Shown piece by piece: positions 1-8,232 of a DNA stretch of 23,432 bases; position 1 is the first letter of the stretch; each line of letters opens with the position of its first letter. Both the position numbers and the translations under genes were made by a program. Location: positions 1 to 23,432 of the forward strand of contig CABUZD010000014.1 of assembly GCA_902495945.1 (NCBI GenBank), given 5' to 3'. The notes beneath the pieces were generated by a model. That model was given only the letters and a program-made list of their open reading frames with translations, was not told the DNA's origin and searched no databases. Source of the stretch: an uncultured Collinsella sp. Lineage in GTDB: Bacteria; Actinomycetota; Coriobacteriia; Coriobacteriales; Coriobacteriaceae.

Positions 1-1
1 A

Positions 2-991
2 AAGGGGAATTCGGAGCCCAGTTTCGATAAAACGGCTCAGCGCATCCTCAATCTTTTCTTTGTGCTCAACAGCTCCCCCGAACCGCTGACGACCGAGCAG
101 ATCGTCTTGGATTCTGACCTGGGGTATGGCTCGGGCAACATCGACTCGGATAAGCGCAAGTTTCGGCGCGATCGTGACAAACTGCTCGAGCGTGGCATCT
201 TAATCAAGGAGGTTCGCCCCGCCGGTGCGCAGGAGACCGAGGAAAGCTCGTGGACAATCGACCGCGAGCACACCTTTGCAGCAGGCGGCCTCATCACCGT
301 AGACGACGCCGATATCCTGCTCAACGCCATCGACCAGACACTAGCGGCCGGCTCATCCACTTTTGCCGCACCGCTTGCCGATATTCGATCAAAGATTGCC
401 TACCTCACCGGTAGGACGACGGTAGACGAGGCGCCGATCAGCCGTTCTCCCACCGTCGATGCGGTTTGGAGCGCCTTTGCCGAGCGTTGTGCGCTGCGTT
501 TTTTATATCAGAACGGACGCGGCGAGCAGAAAGAGCGTACCGTCCGCGTCTACGGCATGTTCGAGCGCGAGGGCGTGGCGTATTTCTGCGGCCTCGACAA
601 CGTCACCGACGACATCAGGACATTCCGCTGCGACCGTATCGTTCGCGCTTGGCGTCCTTCGAAGGCCTACGTCATCCCTGCGGACTTCAACCTCAGCGAT
701 TACCTGTTCTTTGAATTCGATTTTGCCGACCGACCGCCCGTTGCAGCTACGTTCTCGTTCGCCCCTCAGACGCAGATCGATATGATCAACGGCCTCACGC
801 GCGGGCGAGGTGAGCTCGCGCACACCGATGCGGGATGGACCTGGACCGTTGACGTGCGCGATCTTGAAGCCGCCGCCTCATTTTGCATGGTCCACGCCAT
901 GGACGGCATGAGGCCCGTGGCCCCTAAATCGCTCAAACAGGCGTGGAACCACCTCATTGAAAGGACGGTGCACGAGCATGCCCGTGCGTAA
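2..991 (+). CDS. WYL-domain transcriptional regulator, first of a tandem pair (5' end outside window)
   Basis: The reading frame is open from the first bases of the window, so the start lies upstream; an internal GTG at 62 is unlikely because coding sequence continues before it (FDKTAQRILNLFFVLNSS). The N-terminal ~100 residues look like a helix-turn-helix with basic residues (SDKRKFRRDRDKLLERG). The C-terminal half resembles a WYL ligand-sensing domain: a stretch CALRFLYQNGRGEQKERTVR followed by AYFCGLD in place of the strict W-Y-L triad and then RTFRCDRIVRAW. WYL proteins are typically DNA-binding regulators responding to nucleic-acid or nucleotide ligands; PafB/PafC are a tandem actinobacterial pair controlling DNA-damage genes. 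The next gene is a second WYL protein overlapping by 14 nt, so the two may act together. Assignment to PafBC is inference; the target genes are unknown. Confidence 0.8.
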   Translation, partial: KGNSEPSFDKTAQRILNLFFVLNSSPEPLTTEQIVLDSDLGYGSGNIDSDKRKFRRDRDKLLERGILIKEVRPAGAQETEESSWTIDREHTFAAGGLITVDDADILLNAIDQTLAAGSSTFAAPLADIRSKIAYLTGRTTVDEAPISRSPTVDAVWSAFAERCALRFLYQNGRGEQKERTVRVYGMFEREGVAYFCGLDNVTDDIRTFRCDRIVRAWRPSKAYVIPADFNLSDYLFFEFDFADRPPVAATFSFAPQTQIDMINGLTRGRGELAHTDAGWTWTVDVRDLEAAASFCMVHAMDGMRPVAPKSLKQAWNHLIERTVHEHARA

Positions 992-1895
992 ACTCACCAG
1001 CGAGCAGAGACTCTCGCGCGCCATCGACATCATGGAAGCCCTCTACGCCGCCGGCGAGAGCGGCATGACACGAACCGAGATTTGCAGTCGCTTTGACATC
1101 ACGGGGGTATCGCTCGACGAGATTCTCGAGATCGTCTCGACGCTCGCGGACCGAGAATCGGGCGCGCGCATCATCTGCGAATGCCGCGGCGAGCGTGTGG
1201 TCCTCACCGGTGACGCCGGTCGTGTGCTACCGCTGCGCCTGAGTGCCGCCGAGGGCGCTGTGCTCAACCATGAACTTGAATCGTTGGGGATCGATCCCCA
1301 GGCGGCAGCTCGGATTCGACATGCCCTTCTACCCGAAGAGCTTGGCTATAACCAGCGCGTCTTTGACACCGTCAACCACGGGTCGCACTGGCAGCAGCTG
1401 AGCTGCGCCATTCAGGACGGCGTTCGCTGCCGCATCTCGTATCGCTCGATGGACGATGCACGGCCACGCGAGCGTCTGGTCGACCCCTTGCGCATTACGG
1501 CAAACGGCGACCAAACATACCTGATTGCCTGGGACATCGCGGTCGATGAGCAGCGCACCTATCGCATGGATAAAATCGAGGGACTCGCCTTGACGGAAGA
1601 CTCCGTCGTGCCTCACGCACCGGACGTTGCATCCCTCCACGATTCCCTTGCCCGGACACAGCGTAGCGCAAAGCTCCTGATGCCATTCGATATGGCGGAA
1701 CATCTGGACTGGGCCGGCATCACCCTAATCGAGCGCAGCGGGGCAGACATGGCAATGGTAACCGTGCATTACGGCTCCGAGCGTTGGCTACTGGGCCAGG
1801 TAATCGCAGCGGGCGGAGCCATCCGCATCTTGGATGACCCCGCCCTGTCAAAGCGTCTGTGCGATATGGCAAAAACCCTCGTTTGTCCGCTTTAG
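978..1895 (+). CDS. WYL-domain transcriptional regulator, second of the pair
   Basis: 305 residues from the ATG at 978. I chose this over the TTG at 957 because it gives a natural N-terminus (MPVRKLTSEQRLSRAIDIME) with an AAGGA about 12 nt upstream. Residues ~5-70 form a helix-turn-helix (MTRTEICSRFDITGVSLDEI). Around residues 150-210 is a WYL-like domain: CRISYRSMDDARPRERLVDP, then QTYLIAWD, then RTYRMDKIEGL, matching the usual order of WYL motif and following Arg/Asp strand. The start overlaps the end of the upstream WYL gene by 14 nt, implying translational coupling and a paired function, as in PafB/PafC. It converges on the dinG-like gene so tightly that the two stop codons share bases 1893-1894. 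No ligand or regulon can be deduced. Confidence 0.8.
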   Translation: MPVRKLTSEQRLSRAIDIMEALYAAGESGMTRTEICSRFDITGVSLDEILEIVSTLADRESGARIICECRGERVVLTGDAGRVLPLRLSAAEGAVLNHELESLGIDPQAAARIRHALLPEELGYNQRVFDTVNHGSHWQQLSCAIQDGVRCRISYRSMDDARPRERLVDPLRITANGDQTYLIAWDIAVDEQRTYRMDKIEGLALTEDSVVPHAPDVASLHDSLARTQRSAKLLMPFDMAEHLDWAGITLIERSGADMAMVTVHYGSERWLLGQVIAAGGAIRILDDPALSKRLCDMAKTLVCPL

Positions 1896-4786
1896 CGCCG
1901 CCGCTCGTGGCGTGCACGCCACAGTTGCAGATAGTGCCCGATCTGCGCCGATTCGATGCGCTGGTAGGAGCTCGTGGGCAGCGACGTTAAGAACTTCTTT
2001 CCGTAGCCCTTCGTCACCAGGCGCGGGTCGGCCAGAATCAGCACACCGCAATCGGTCGACGAGCGGATAAGGCGGCCAGCCGCCTGCTTGACCTCGAGCA
2101 CAGCCTCGGGCAGCGAATAGCGCGCCCAAGCGCGGTCTTCGCGCAGGTTGCGCTCGCACGAGAGCGGGTCCGTGGGGCTCGAGAACGGCAGCTTGGGAAT
2201 GATGACGCAGCGCAGCGTCTCGCCGCTGGCGTCGAATCCCTCCCAGAAGGCCTTAAGAGCAAAAAGCGACGAGGTCGGCTCGTTGATAAACCGGTCGCGC
2301 AGGCGACGAGGAGATGAGTTGCGCTGCTGGCAGTTGAGCTCCAGACCCGCACGGGCCATCTTGGGCTCAACGCGGGCGTACAGGTCTTCCATGTCGCGCC
2401 GATTGGTAAACAGTGTGAGCACCGATCCGCCCATGGCAAGATGGGCGTCGACCAGCACGCGCTCGAGCGCCGTAAGATAGCTCTCACGATCGCGCGGATC
2501 GGGGATATCGCCCGCAACGACTACAGCCATGTTCGAATCAAAGTCGTAGCTCGAGTCCAAGTGCAGCGATGAGGATGTTGAAGCACCGATGCGATCGAGG
2601 CCGACCGCGTGGTTAAAGTGTTCAAAGCTTTTGGACACCGTCATGGTCGCCGAGGCAAAGATAGCCGTGTGAACCTCGGGCAGCCACTCGGTTGCCAAGG
2701 CCTCGCCAATGTCGATGCGCTCTGCGGTCATTGACTCTCCGCCGGCACGCAACCTGCGATTGACCTGCAGCGAATACACGTAGTGTTCATCGGTGCCGTC
2801 GATGATGAGTTTGAGGTTCTCGGCCAGCTCGTGCAGGCGGCGCGAGATATCACCCAGGTCGACAACAACCTCGGGCTTGTCGGCGGCGACGGCTTGTACC
2901 AGCGCGTCGACGCTCTTGTCAGCCTGTTCCAATGCGTCGATGGCAGTGTAGGCCGACTGCAAGAAATCATGCCAGTCGTCAGATTCGCGCAACTCGGGGC
3001 CAATCCATAGATTGGCATTGTCATAACCCCCACGGGCACGGCGGCCGAGCTCGCGAACGCCGTCGAACACGTCGGCGATTGCCATGCTCGCGCGCGCAAC
3101 CGTCGACGTCGCCTTGGCAGTAAGGCCCAGGTAGAGCGTAGAGCCCTCGGAGGTTGCCAAATCACGGGAAACCTGGCTTAGCGCGCCGGTGCTCGAGCCA
3201 CCCAGGCGCTCAAACAGAACGCGTGATTCGTCCGCCGACACCACGCGCGCCCACTGGCGGCGCGCCTCGCGCTCGATGGAATGGGCCTCGTCGATTACCC
3301 AATGACGAATCGGAGGTAAAATCCTACCCTCAGCCGCGACGTTGCGGAACAGCAGGGAATGGTTGGTAACCACCACATCGGCATGCGCCGCACGACGGCG
3401 AGCGCCGTGGACGAAACATTTATCAGGGAAAAACGGGCAGAGGCGACGAGCACACTCGCGCGAGGCCGTCGTAAAGTCGGGGCGGTTGACGCTGCGCCAC
3501 CGAATGCCGAGCGAGTCGAGGTCGCCATCGGCTGATTGGCAGACGTACGCCATAATGACCGCGACCGCTGTGAGCGTGTCCGCCGGATCGCGCTTGGTGG
3601 TAATCTCGACCTGGCTGCGGCTCATGCGCTCAAGCTTGCGCAGACACGGATAGTGGTCATATCCCTTAAGAGCGCAAAATGACAGGCCACCGTCCAGTTG
3701 CTCGGCAAGTTTTGGCAGCTCATGGTACATGAGCTGGTCGGCAAGATTGTTCGATTTGGTCGCAATACCAACCGTGATGTTGTTACGGCGTGCTGCCTCG
3801 GCAAAAGGCACCAGATAGGCCATCGATTTGCCGACGCCCGTGCCCGCCTCAATTACACGATGAGTGCCCGTGACCAGCGCATCGCGGACCTCGAGCGCCA
3901 TCGCGATCTGCTCATCACGCGGCTCGTAGGTGGGATACATGCGATTGACCAGGCCACCTGGCGCATAGTCTGCCTCAATCTCCTCACGACTCGACATCTT
4001 GAGTACCGGCAGTTCGTCGGCGTCCACCCGATCGTCGGCGCGATCGGCCTTGAGAACGTCAGCACGAGCGGCGCTGAGAGAGAAGATAGAACCAGGGTTC
4101 TGCCCCGCCAAGAATGAGAAGATAGGACGATAGGACCAAGGCACGTCCGGATGCATGTCGGCTAGGCGCGCCATGAGGCCCTGGGGCAAGTCGGTGAGTG
4201 CCACGAGCAACACGCGCCATACACCACACAGGGCGTCGACGTCGGCATTGGCACGGTGTGATACCGAGTCACAGCCAAACAGATCGGCCATAAAAGACAG
4301 CTTGTGCGAGGCCAGGCGCGGAAGCGCGATGCGCGACAGCGCCAGCGAATCGATCCAAATATCGCTCACGTTGACGCCGCCTTTGACCGACTCGATAAAT
4401 GAGCGATCGAACGTGGCGTTATGTGCGATCACCGGGCAACCACCGACAAAATCGGCGAGAGCGGCCACGGCCTCAACGGCCGACGGGGCATCTGCCACAT
4501 CGGCATTTGTAATGCTCGTGAGCTCGGTAATCTCGGCGGGAATCAGCTGTTTGGGATGCACGAAGGTATCGAAGCGGTCGACGACCTCGCGGCCCGAAAG
4601 GCGGGCCGCCGAGATCTCGATCAGCTCATTGTCCTGCACCGAAAGACCCGTGGTCTCGGTATCGAGGACGATCACATCTTCCTCGATAAGGCCGAAGGAC
4701 TGTGTTTTGGCGCGCTCGGCAAGCGTGGCATAGGAGTCGATGACAAACTGCGGCGTTCCTGACGAAACCGCGTCCTCGATTAGCAT
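1892..4786 (-). CDS. dinG: DnaQ-type 3'-5' exonuclease fused to a DinG-family Fe-S helicase
   Basis: 964 residues. The N-terminal ~200 residues are a DEDD exonuclease: Exo I DTETTGL (D42, E44), Exo II HNATFD (D127), Exo III HRANADVD (H177, D182). From ~280 is an XPD/DinG-like superfamily 2 helicase: Walker A EAGTGVGKS (313-321), DEAH box VIDEAH (499-502), SATMT motif, motif V AFWEGFDASG and motif VI QAAGRLIRSS. Cysteines at 381, 445, 450 and 457 (and 371) lie between Walker A and the DEAH box where the 4Fe-4S cluster of XPD/DinG sits, so this looks like an Fe-S helicase that kept its exonuclease. Such enzymes unwind and trim D-loops, R-loops or G-quadruplexes during repair. The start overlaps the ddl stop by 7 nt and has no clear ribosome-binding site, suggesting coupled translation. 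The substrate is inferred from the family. Confidence 0.9.
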   Translation of the reverse strand: MLIEDAVSSGTPQFVIDSYATLAERAKTQSFGLIEEDVIVLDTETTGLSVQDNELIEISAARLSGREVVDRFDTFVHPKQLIPAEITELTSITNADVADAPSAVEAVAALADFVGGCPVIAHNATFDRSFIESVKGGVNVSDIWIDSLALSRIALPRLASHKLSFMADLFGCDSVSHRANADVDALCGVWRVLLVALTDLPQGLMARLADMHPDVPWSYRPIFSFLAGQNPGSIFSLSAARADVLKADRADDRVDADELPVLKMSSREEIEADYAPGGLVNRMYPTYEPRDEQIAMALEVRDALVTGTHRVIEAGTGVGKSMAYLVPFAEAARRNNITVGIATKSNNLADQLMYHELPKLAEQLDGGLSFCALKGYDHYPCLRKLERMSRSQVEITTKRDPADTLTAVAVIMAYVCQSADGDLDSLGIRWRSVNRPDFTTASRECARRLCPFFPDKCFVHGARRRAAHADVVVTNHSLLFRNVAAEGRILPPIRHWVIDEAHSIEREARRQWARVVSADESRVLFERLGGSSTGALSQVSRDLATSEGSTLYLGLTAKATSTVARASMAIADVFDGVRELGRRARGGYDNANLWIGPELRESDDWHDFLQSAYTAIDALEQADKSVDALVQAVAADKPEVVVDLGDISRRLHELAENLKLIIDGTDEHYVYSLQVNRRLRAGGESMTAERIDIGEALATEWLPEVHTAIFASATMTVSKSFEHFNHAVGLDRIGASTSSSLHLDSSYDFDSNMAVVVAGDIPDPRDRESYLTALERVLVDAHLAMGGSVLTLFTNRRDMEDLYARVEPKMARAGLELNCQQRNSSPRRLRDRFINEPTSSLFALKAFWEGFDASGETLRCVIIPKLPFSSPTDPLSCERNLREDRAWARYSLPEAVLEVKQAAGRLIRSSTDCGVLILADPRLVTKGYGKKFLTSLPTSSYQRIESAQIGHYLQLWRARHERRR

Positions 4787-5745
4787 GCAATGCCCGCTCG
4801 ACGAAGGCCCATACGGATCAGGCTGTCACAGACCTGCGGGAACGTCATGTCGTCGGTGTGGCGAATCTCATCCGGATACAGCGACGTATCGGTCATGCCG
4901 GGAATGGTATTGGTCTCGAGGATGACGGGGCCGTCCTCACTCACAATAAAGTCGCTGCGCGAGATACCCAGGCAACCGAGGGCCTTGTGAGCAGCGCAGG
5001 CAAGCTCCTGAGCGCGAGTGTAATTCTCGGGTGAAATCTGCGCCGGAATGCGATGGATGTCCGTAGGGTCGACATACTTCACGTCCAGATCGTAGAACTC
5101 GCAGTCCTTGGGCTTACGAATCTCGACAATCGGCAGAGCGCGCACGTCGTCCTCGCCGTACACGCCGACGGTGATCTCGGTACCCTCGATGCACTTCTCG
5201 ACCAGCACTTTGTCGCCGTACTCAAACGCCTTGGCGATTGCCGCGGGCAGCTCGGAGGGCTCATGGACCAGGGAAATGCCATAGCTGGAACCGTTGACGG
5301 CCGGCTTCACAAAGCAGCGCTCGCCACAAACCTCGACGATATGATCGATATCGACTTCATCGCCCACCTCGAGCGCGAGGCCGGGGGCAATGGGGATGCC
5401 CGCCTTGGCGTACAAGAGCTTAGAGACCTCCTTGTCGGCACCGCAGGCGCTGGCAAGCACGCCCGAGGCCGTGTAGGGGACACCCAGGGTCTCCATGGCG
5501 CCCTGCATGGCACCATCCTCGCCGCCGGCACCGTGCATGGCGATAAACGCCACGTCAAAGCTGCCGGTCGCCATGGTTACCATAAAATCATCGGCAGCCG
5601 TGTCGAGCAGCTCCACCGAAGTGTAGCCGGCCTCCTTCAAGGCAACCACGACGTTCTTTCCCGAATTGAGCGAGATCTCGCGCTCAGCGGAATGACCGCC
5701 CGCCAAGACCGCTACGTGCATGTTCTCTAGGCTTTTACCCGGCAT
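4780..5745 (-). CDS. ddl: D-alanine--D-alanine ligase
   Basis: 321 residues, normal for the family. It joins two D-alanines with ATP to make the peptidoglycan precursor dipeptide in the cytoplasm. Visible motifs: N-terminal GGHSAEREIS (Glu21, matching E. coli DdlB Glu15), the Ser loop NGSSYG (~151-156), the lysine VKPA in the ATP-grasp domain, FYDLDVKY ending in Tyr224, and the metal/ATP site ILETNTIPGMT near the C-terminus. Tyr (not Phe) at 224 corresponds to E. coli Tyr216, the position separating D-Ala-D-Ala from D-Ala-D-Lac ligases, so normal D-Ala-D-Ala specificity and no intrinsic VanA-like exchange are predicted. The ATG at 5745 is supported by AGGAGGAG 7 nt upstream (5753-5760). Its stop overlaps the start of dinG, so the two form an operon. 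Confidence 0.95.
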   Translation of the reverse strand: MPGKSLENMHVAVLAGGHSAEREISLNSGKNVVVALKEAGYTSVELLDTAADDFMVTMATGSFDVAFIAMHGAGGEDGAMQGAMETLGVPYTASGVLASACGADKEVSKLLYAKAGIPIAPGLALEVGDEVDIDHIVEVCGERCFVKPAVNGSSYGISLVHEPSELPAAIAKAFEYGDKVLVEKCIEGTEITVGVYGEDDVRALPIVEIRKPKDCEFYDLDVKYVDPTDIHRIPAQISPENYTRAQELACAAHKALGCLGISRSDFIVSEDGPVILETNTIPGMTDTSLYPDEIRHTDDMTFPQVCDSLIRMGLRRAGIAC

Positions 5746-5785
5746 GGGCAGACTCCTCCTCTATAATTTCTGCAGCTGATACCAT

Positions 5786-5815
5786 ATTGTAGCGATACCC
5801 TCTACGTTTCCCCAA
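5786..5815 (-). promoter_or_regulatory. Candidate promoter of ddl-dinG
   Basis: On the minus strand a TACAAT (5786-5791) is preceded by TTGGGG (5810-5815) with an 18-nt spacer, about 40 nt upstream of the ddl start. The -10 is good; the -35 matches only in TTG. On the plus strand a perfect TATAAT hexamer at 5762-5767 could serve rlmN, but no -35 is visible for it. Confidence 0.4.
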
Positions 5816-5830
5816 AATCGAAAGGCTTCC

Positions 5831-6883
5831 ATGAATCCCAGGACTAAATCTCAGGACATTCGCGACTTGAGCCAAAACGATATTCGCGAGCTCGTGGCCG
5901 AGCTTGGCCAGCCCGCCTTCCGCGCGAAGCAGCTCATCGAATGGGTCTTTGAGAAGAACGTTTGTTCGTTTGACGATATGACCAACCTTCCCAAGGCTTT
6001 CCGCGAGCAGCTTAAAGAGGCTTTTGCCTTTGACACGCCGACTGAACTCACCAAGCAGGTTTCCAAAGATGGCTCTCGCAAGTATCTGCTCGAGTACCAC
6101 GACGGCGTTTCCGTCGAGACCGTCGGCATGCCCCGTCGTAACAAGCTTTCCGTCTGCGTTTCCACCCAGGCAGGCTGTGGCATGGGCTGTGCCTTTTGCG
6201 CTACCGGTCTCAACGGCCTCAAGCGCTCTCTGACCGCTCAAGAGATCGTCGACCAGGTACTTCATGTATCCAACGACTTTGGCGAGCGCGCCACGAGCGT
6301 TGTCTTCATGGGCCAGGGCGAGCCATTTGCCAACTACGACGAGGTTCTCAAGGCGCTGCGAATCCTCAACGACCCCGATGGCATCGGTATCGGCGCTCGT
6401 CACCTCACCGTCTCTACCAGCGGCGTTATTCCCGGTATTCGCAAATTTGCCGACATCCCCGAGCAGTTCACGCTTGCCGTTTCCCTGCATTCCGCCATCC
6501 AGTCGACGCGCAATAAGCTCATGCCCGGTGTTAAGAAGTACACGCTGCTTCGCCTTCACGAAGCGCTTCAGCTCTACACCGAGAAGACCGGCCGCCGCCC
6601 GACCTATGAGTATGCCATGATCGAAGGCGTCAACGATACGAATCCCGAAATGCAGGCGCTCTGCGACTTCTGCGAGGGAACGCTGTGCCACGTTAACCTC
6701 ATTCAGCTTAACGACATCGAGGGTAGCCCGCTCAAGCCGTCGCCGATTCATAAGGTTGAGGATCTTCAGCGTCGTCTTGAGTCCCGTGGCATCGAGACCA
6801 CGATTCGTAACTCCCGTGGTAACGATATTGACGCCGCTTGCGGACAGCTGAAGCAGCGCTTCAAAGTTCAGAAGAACGCATAG
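5831..6883 (+). CDS. rlmN: Dual-specificity RNA methyltransferase RlmN (23S rRNA A2503 / tRNA A37)
   Basis: 350 residues, normal for RlmN. A radical-SAM enzyme that adds a C2 methyl group to A2503 of 23S rRNA and, in characterised homologues, to A37 of some tRNAs, via a methylated cysteine. The radical-SAM motif CGMGCAFC gives C116, C120 and C123 (CxxxCxxC). The C-terminal catalytic cysteine is in SRGNDIDAACGQ (Cys337), matching the methyl-carrying cysteine of E. coli RlmN. Supporting stretches are FMGQGEPFANYDEV and AVSLHS. The ATG at 5831 has only a weak AAAGG upstream. It is divergent from ddl and is followed by its own intrinsic terminator at 6921-6957. RlmN rather than Cfr is favoured by length and context. 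Confidence 0.95.
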   Translation: MNPRTKSQDIRDLSQNDIRELVAELGQPAFRAKQLIEWVFEKNVCSFDDMTNLPKAFREQLKEAFAFDTPTELTKQVSKDGSRKYLLEYHDGVSVETVGMPRRNKLSVCVSTQAGCGMGCAFCATGLNGLKRSLTAQEIVDQVLHVSNDFGERATSVVFMGQGEPFANYDEVLKALRILNDPDGIGIGARHLTVSTSGVIPGIRKFADIPEQFTLAVSLHSAIQSTRNKLMPGVKKYTLLRLHEALQLYTEKTGRRPTYEYAMIEGVNDTNPEMQALCDFCEGTLCHVNLIQLNDIEGSPLKPSPIHKVEDLQRRLESRGIETTIRNSRGNDIDAACGQLKQRFKVQKNA

Positions 6884-6901
6884 GGGAGTCGCATCCCAAA
6901 A

Positions 6902-6917
6902 CGTTTCATGTGAAACA
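6902..6917. promoter_or_regulatory. Degenerate parS-like palindrome
   Basis: CGTTTCATGTGAAACA matches the bacterial parS 16-mer TGTTTCACGTGAAACA at 14 of 16 positions, with one change in the central CG. It lies 18 nt after the rlmN stop and just before its terminator. It may be a weak or decayed ParB site near the three perfect sites. Confidence 0.5.
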
Positions 6918-6920
6918 TCG

Positions 6921-6957
6921 AACGACCCCGGTTACAGAATATGCAACCGGGGTCGTT
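6921..6957 (+). terminator. Intrinsic terminator after rlmN
   Basis: A perfect 13-bp inverted repeat, AACGACCCCGGTT (6921-6933) with AACCGGGGTCGTT (6945-6957) and an 11-nt loop, is followed by the T-rich TCATTTATT. It lies 37 nt past the rlmN stop. Confidence 0.85.
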
Positions 6958-7019
6958 TCATTTATTGACCTTAATTTTGAATCAGCTGCTACCTGTCCCA
7001 TTTTTTACGGCCAAAATAA

Positions 7020-7053
7020 GGGGTCCTTGTCTCATGAATCAGACAAGGATCCC
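7020..7053 (-). terminator. Hairpin ending the rsmG-parAB operon
   Basis: A 13-bp inverted repeat (arms 7020-7032 and 7041-7053, 8-nt loop) lies 30 nt after the last minus-strand stop. Read on the minus strand it is followed by TTATTTT, with one A-C mismatch in the stem; on the plus strand that pair is a G-U wobble. The T tract is short, so this is a moderate call. Confidence 0.55.
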
Positions 7054-7074
7054 TCAAAATATGCTGAGTAATTG

Positions 7075-7086
7075 TTAGGTACCTAA
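7075..7086. repeat. 12-bp palindrome, copy 1 (TTAGGTACCTAA)
   Basis: A perfect 12-bp palindrome overlapping the stop codon of the small membrane protein gene. An identical copy lies at 10579-10590 between yidC and khpB. Its function is unknown; it could be an operator or chance. Confidence 0.6.
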
Positions 7087-7337
7087 TAGCCTACATTTTC
7101 CCATTGGTTGCTGACCCAACCTTGATTAATCTTGGGATTCTTCGTTACCTGAGCAGTACGCATGGCAACATCTTCCGTCATAACATCCATTTTCTTTTTG
7201 GAAGTATCGACGATATCTTGCGCGCCACGAAGCAAACGACCTCGAAGTTCATCGTCTGTCGCGATCTTATAGCCAGCAAAGGCACCAGCCGCGACAGTCG
7301 TCACCAATGCAATCGCTGTTAAAATCTTATTCCTCAT
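7083..7337 (-). CDS. Small single-pass membrane protein at the end of the parAB operon (YtxH-like layout)
   Basis: 84 residues from the ATG at 7337, chosen over an in-frame TTG at 7355 because a strong AAGGAGG (7343-7349) sits 5 nt upstream. The N-terminus MRNKILTAIALVTTVAAGAF is a short basic stretch followed by one hydrophobic helix with Ala/Gly bias; the rest (GYKIATDDELRGRLLRGAQD onward) is a charged, helical cytoplasmic-type tail of about 60 residues. This layout recalls YtxH-type proteins, but I do not recognise a specific family. The start overlaps the parB stop by 11 nt, so it is co-translated with parB. A role near the membrane in segregation is conceivable but unproven. Confidence 0.75.
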   Translation of the reverse strand: MRNKILTAIALVTTVAAGAFAGYKIATDDELRGRLLRGAQDIVDTSKKKMDVMTEDVAMRTAQVTKNPKINQGWVSNQWENVGY

Positions 7338-8232
7338 CTTGGCCTCCTTGATCAAACTGAATCATTTCGCCAAGAATACGAGAGAGCTCTTCCTCGTCTT
7401 TAAACTCAATCTCAATCTTATTCTTTCCACGCGAGCTCTTCACACGCACGTTGGTATTAAATACCTGACGAAGCACACGGGCAGCCTTTTTAAAGGACTG
7501 AGGCGTTGCAGGCCTTGGCGTCTTAGGTGTCTCTCCGGCAGAAAACAATGGAGCAAGATTTTCTGTCGCTCTTACGGAAAGGCCCTCTGTAACAACTTTC
7601 TCTGCAAGTCGAATACGCGCGTCCTCATAGGGAACTGCAAGAATCGCACGTGCATGACCAGCAGTAAGTTTGCCCTCAAAAATCATCTGCTGAACTACTT
7701 CGGGGAGATCGAGAAGACGCAGCGAGTTTGTAATTGCAGAGCGTGACTTGCTTACTGCCTTCGACAATGCCTCCTGGGTCATACCGCTGGCATCGATGAG
7801 CTGTCGATAGCCCTTAGCCTCTTCGACGGGATTCAGATCTGAACGTTGAAGGTTTTCGATAAGAGCAAGAGCCAGCATCTCTTCATCATTTACCTCTTTA
7901 ATGATGACTGGCAATTCTTCAAGGCCAGCAAGCTTTGACGCCTGGTAACGACGCTCACCAGCGATGATCTCATAGCCGTTTCCATGCTTGCGAACCAAAA
8001 GCGGCTGCAAAACGCCATGTTCTTGGATTGACTCGCTCAACTCGCGAAGTTCAGTTTCGTTAAAGTGAATTCGCGGCTGATTAGGGTTGGGAACGATATC
8101 CTCAATAGGTAGTTTTGTTTCAGATGCAGCATTTGAAGCCGATGCAGCCGAACCGCCGGTCTCATACTCAGCCTCTGAGACCAAAGCATTCAGTCCACGT
8201 CCCAATCCGCCACGTTTCTTTACACTAGGCAC
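7327..8232 (-). CDS. parB: Chromosome-partitioning protein ParB
   Basis: 301 residues. ParB binds parS, hydrolyses CTP and slides as a clamp to build the partition complex that recruits ParA and SMC. Visible parts: basic N-terminus KKRGGLGRGLNALV (the usual ParA-interacting segment), NPNQPR, the CTP-binding GERRYQA motif, the ENLQRSDLNPVEEA motif, a helix-turn-helix around MTQEALSKAVSKSRSAITNSLRLL, and a C-terminal dimerisation domain. The GTG start at 8232 lies inside the end of parA (8-nt overlap) and has AGAGGTGATC upstream. Downstream it overlaps the small membrane protein gene. Three perfect parS sites sit just upstream of parA, and other parS-like sites are near. Confidence 0.96.
   Translation of the reverse strand: MPSVKKRGGLGRGLNALVSEAEYETGGSAASASNAASETKLPIEDIVPNPNQPRIHFNETELRELSESIQEHGVLQPLLVRKHGNGYEIIAGERRYQASKLAGLEELPVIIKEVNDEEMLALALIENLQRSDLNPVEEAKGYRQLIDASGMTQEALSKAVSKSRSAITNSLRLLDLPEVVQQMIFEGKLTAGHARAILAVPYEDARIRLAEKVVTEGLSVRATENLAPLFSAGETPKTPRPATPQSFKKAARVLRQVFNTNVRVKSSRGKNKIEIEFKDEEELSRILGEMIQFDQGGQDEE

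Noticed and set aside
1907..1922. A perfect 16-bp palindrome GTGGCGTGCACGCCAC as terminator for the WYL pair
   Set aside because: It lies inside the dinG coding end and has no T tract on either strand, so it is not a good intrinsic terminator.
5735..6751. A 338-codon minus-strand frame opposite rlmN
   Set aside because: rlmN is certain from its radical-SAM motif; the antisense frame would also overlap the ddl leader.
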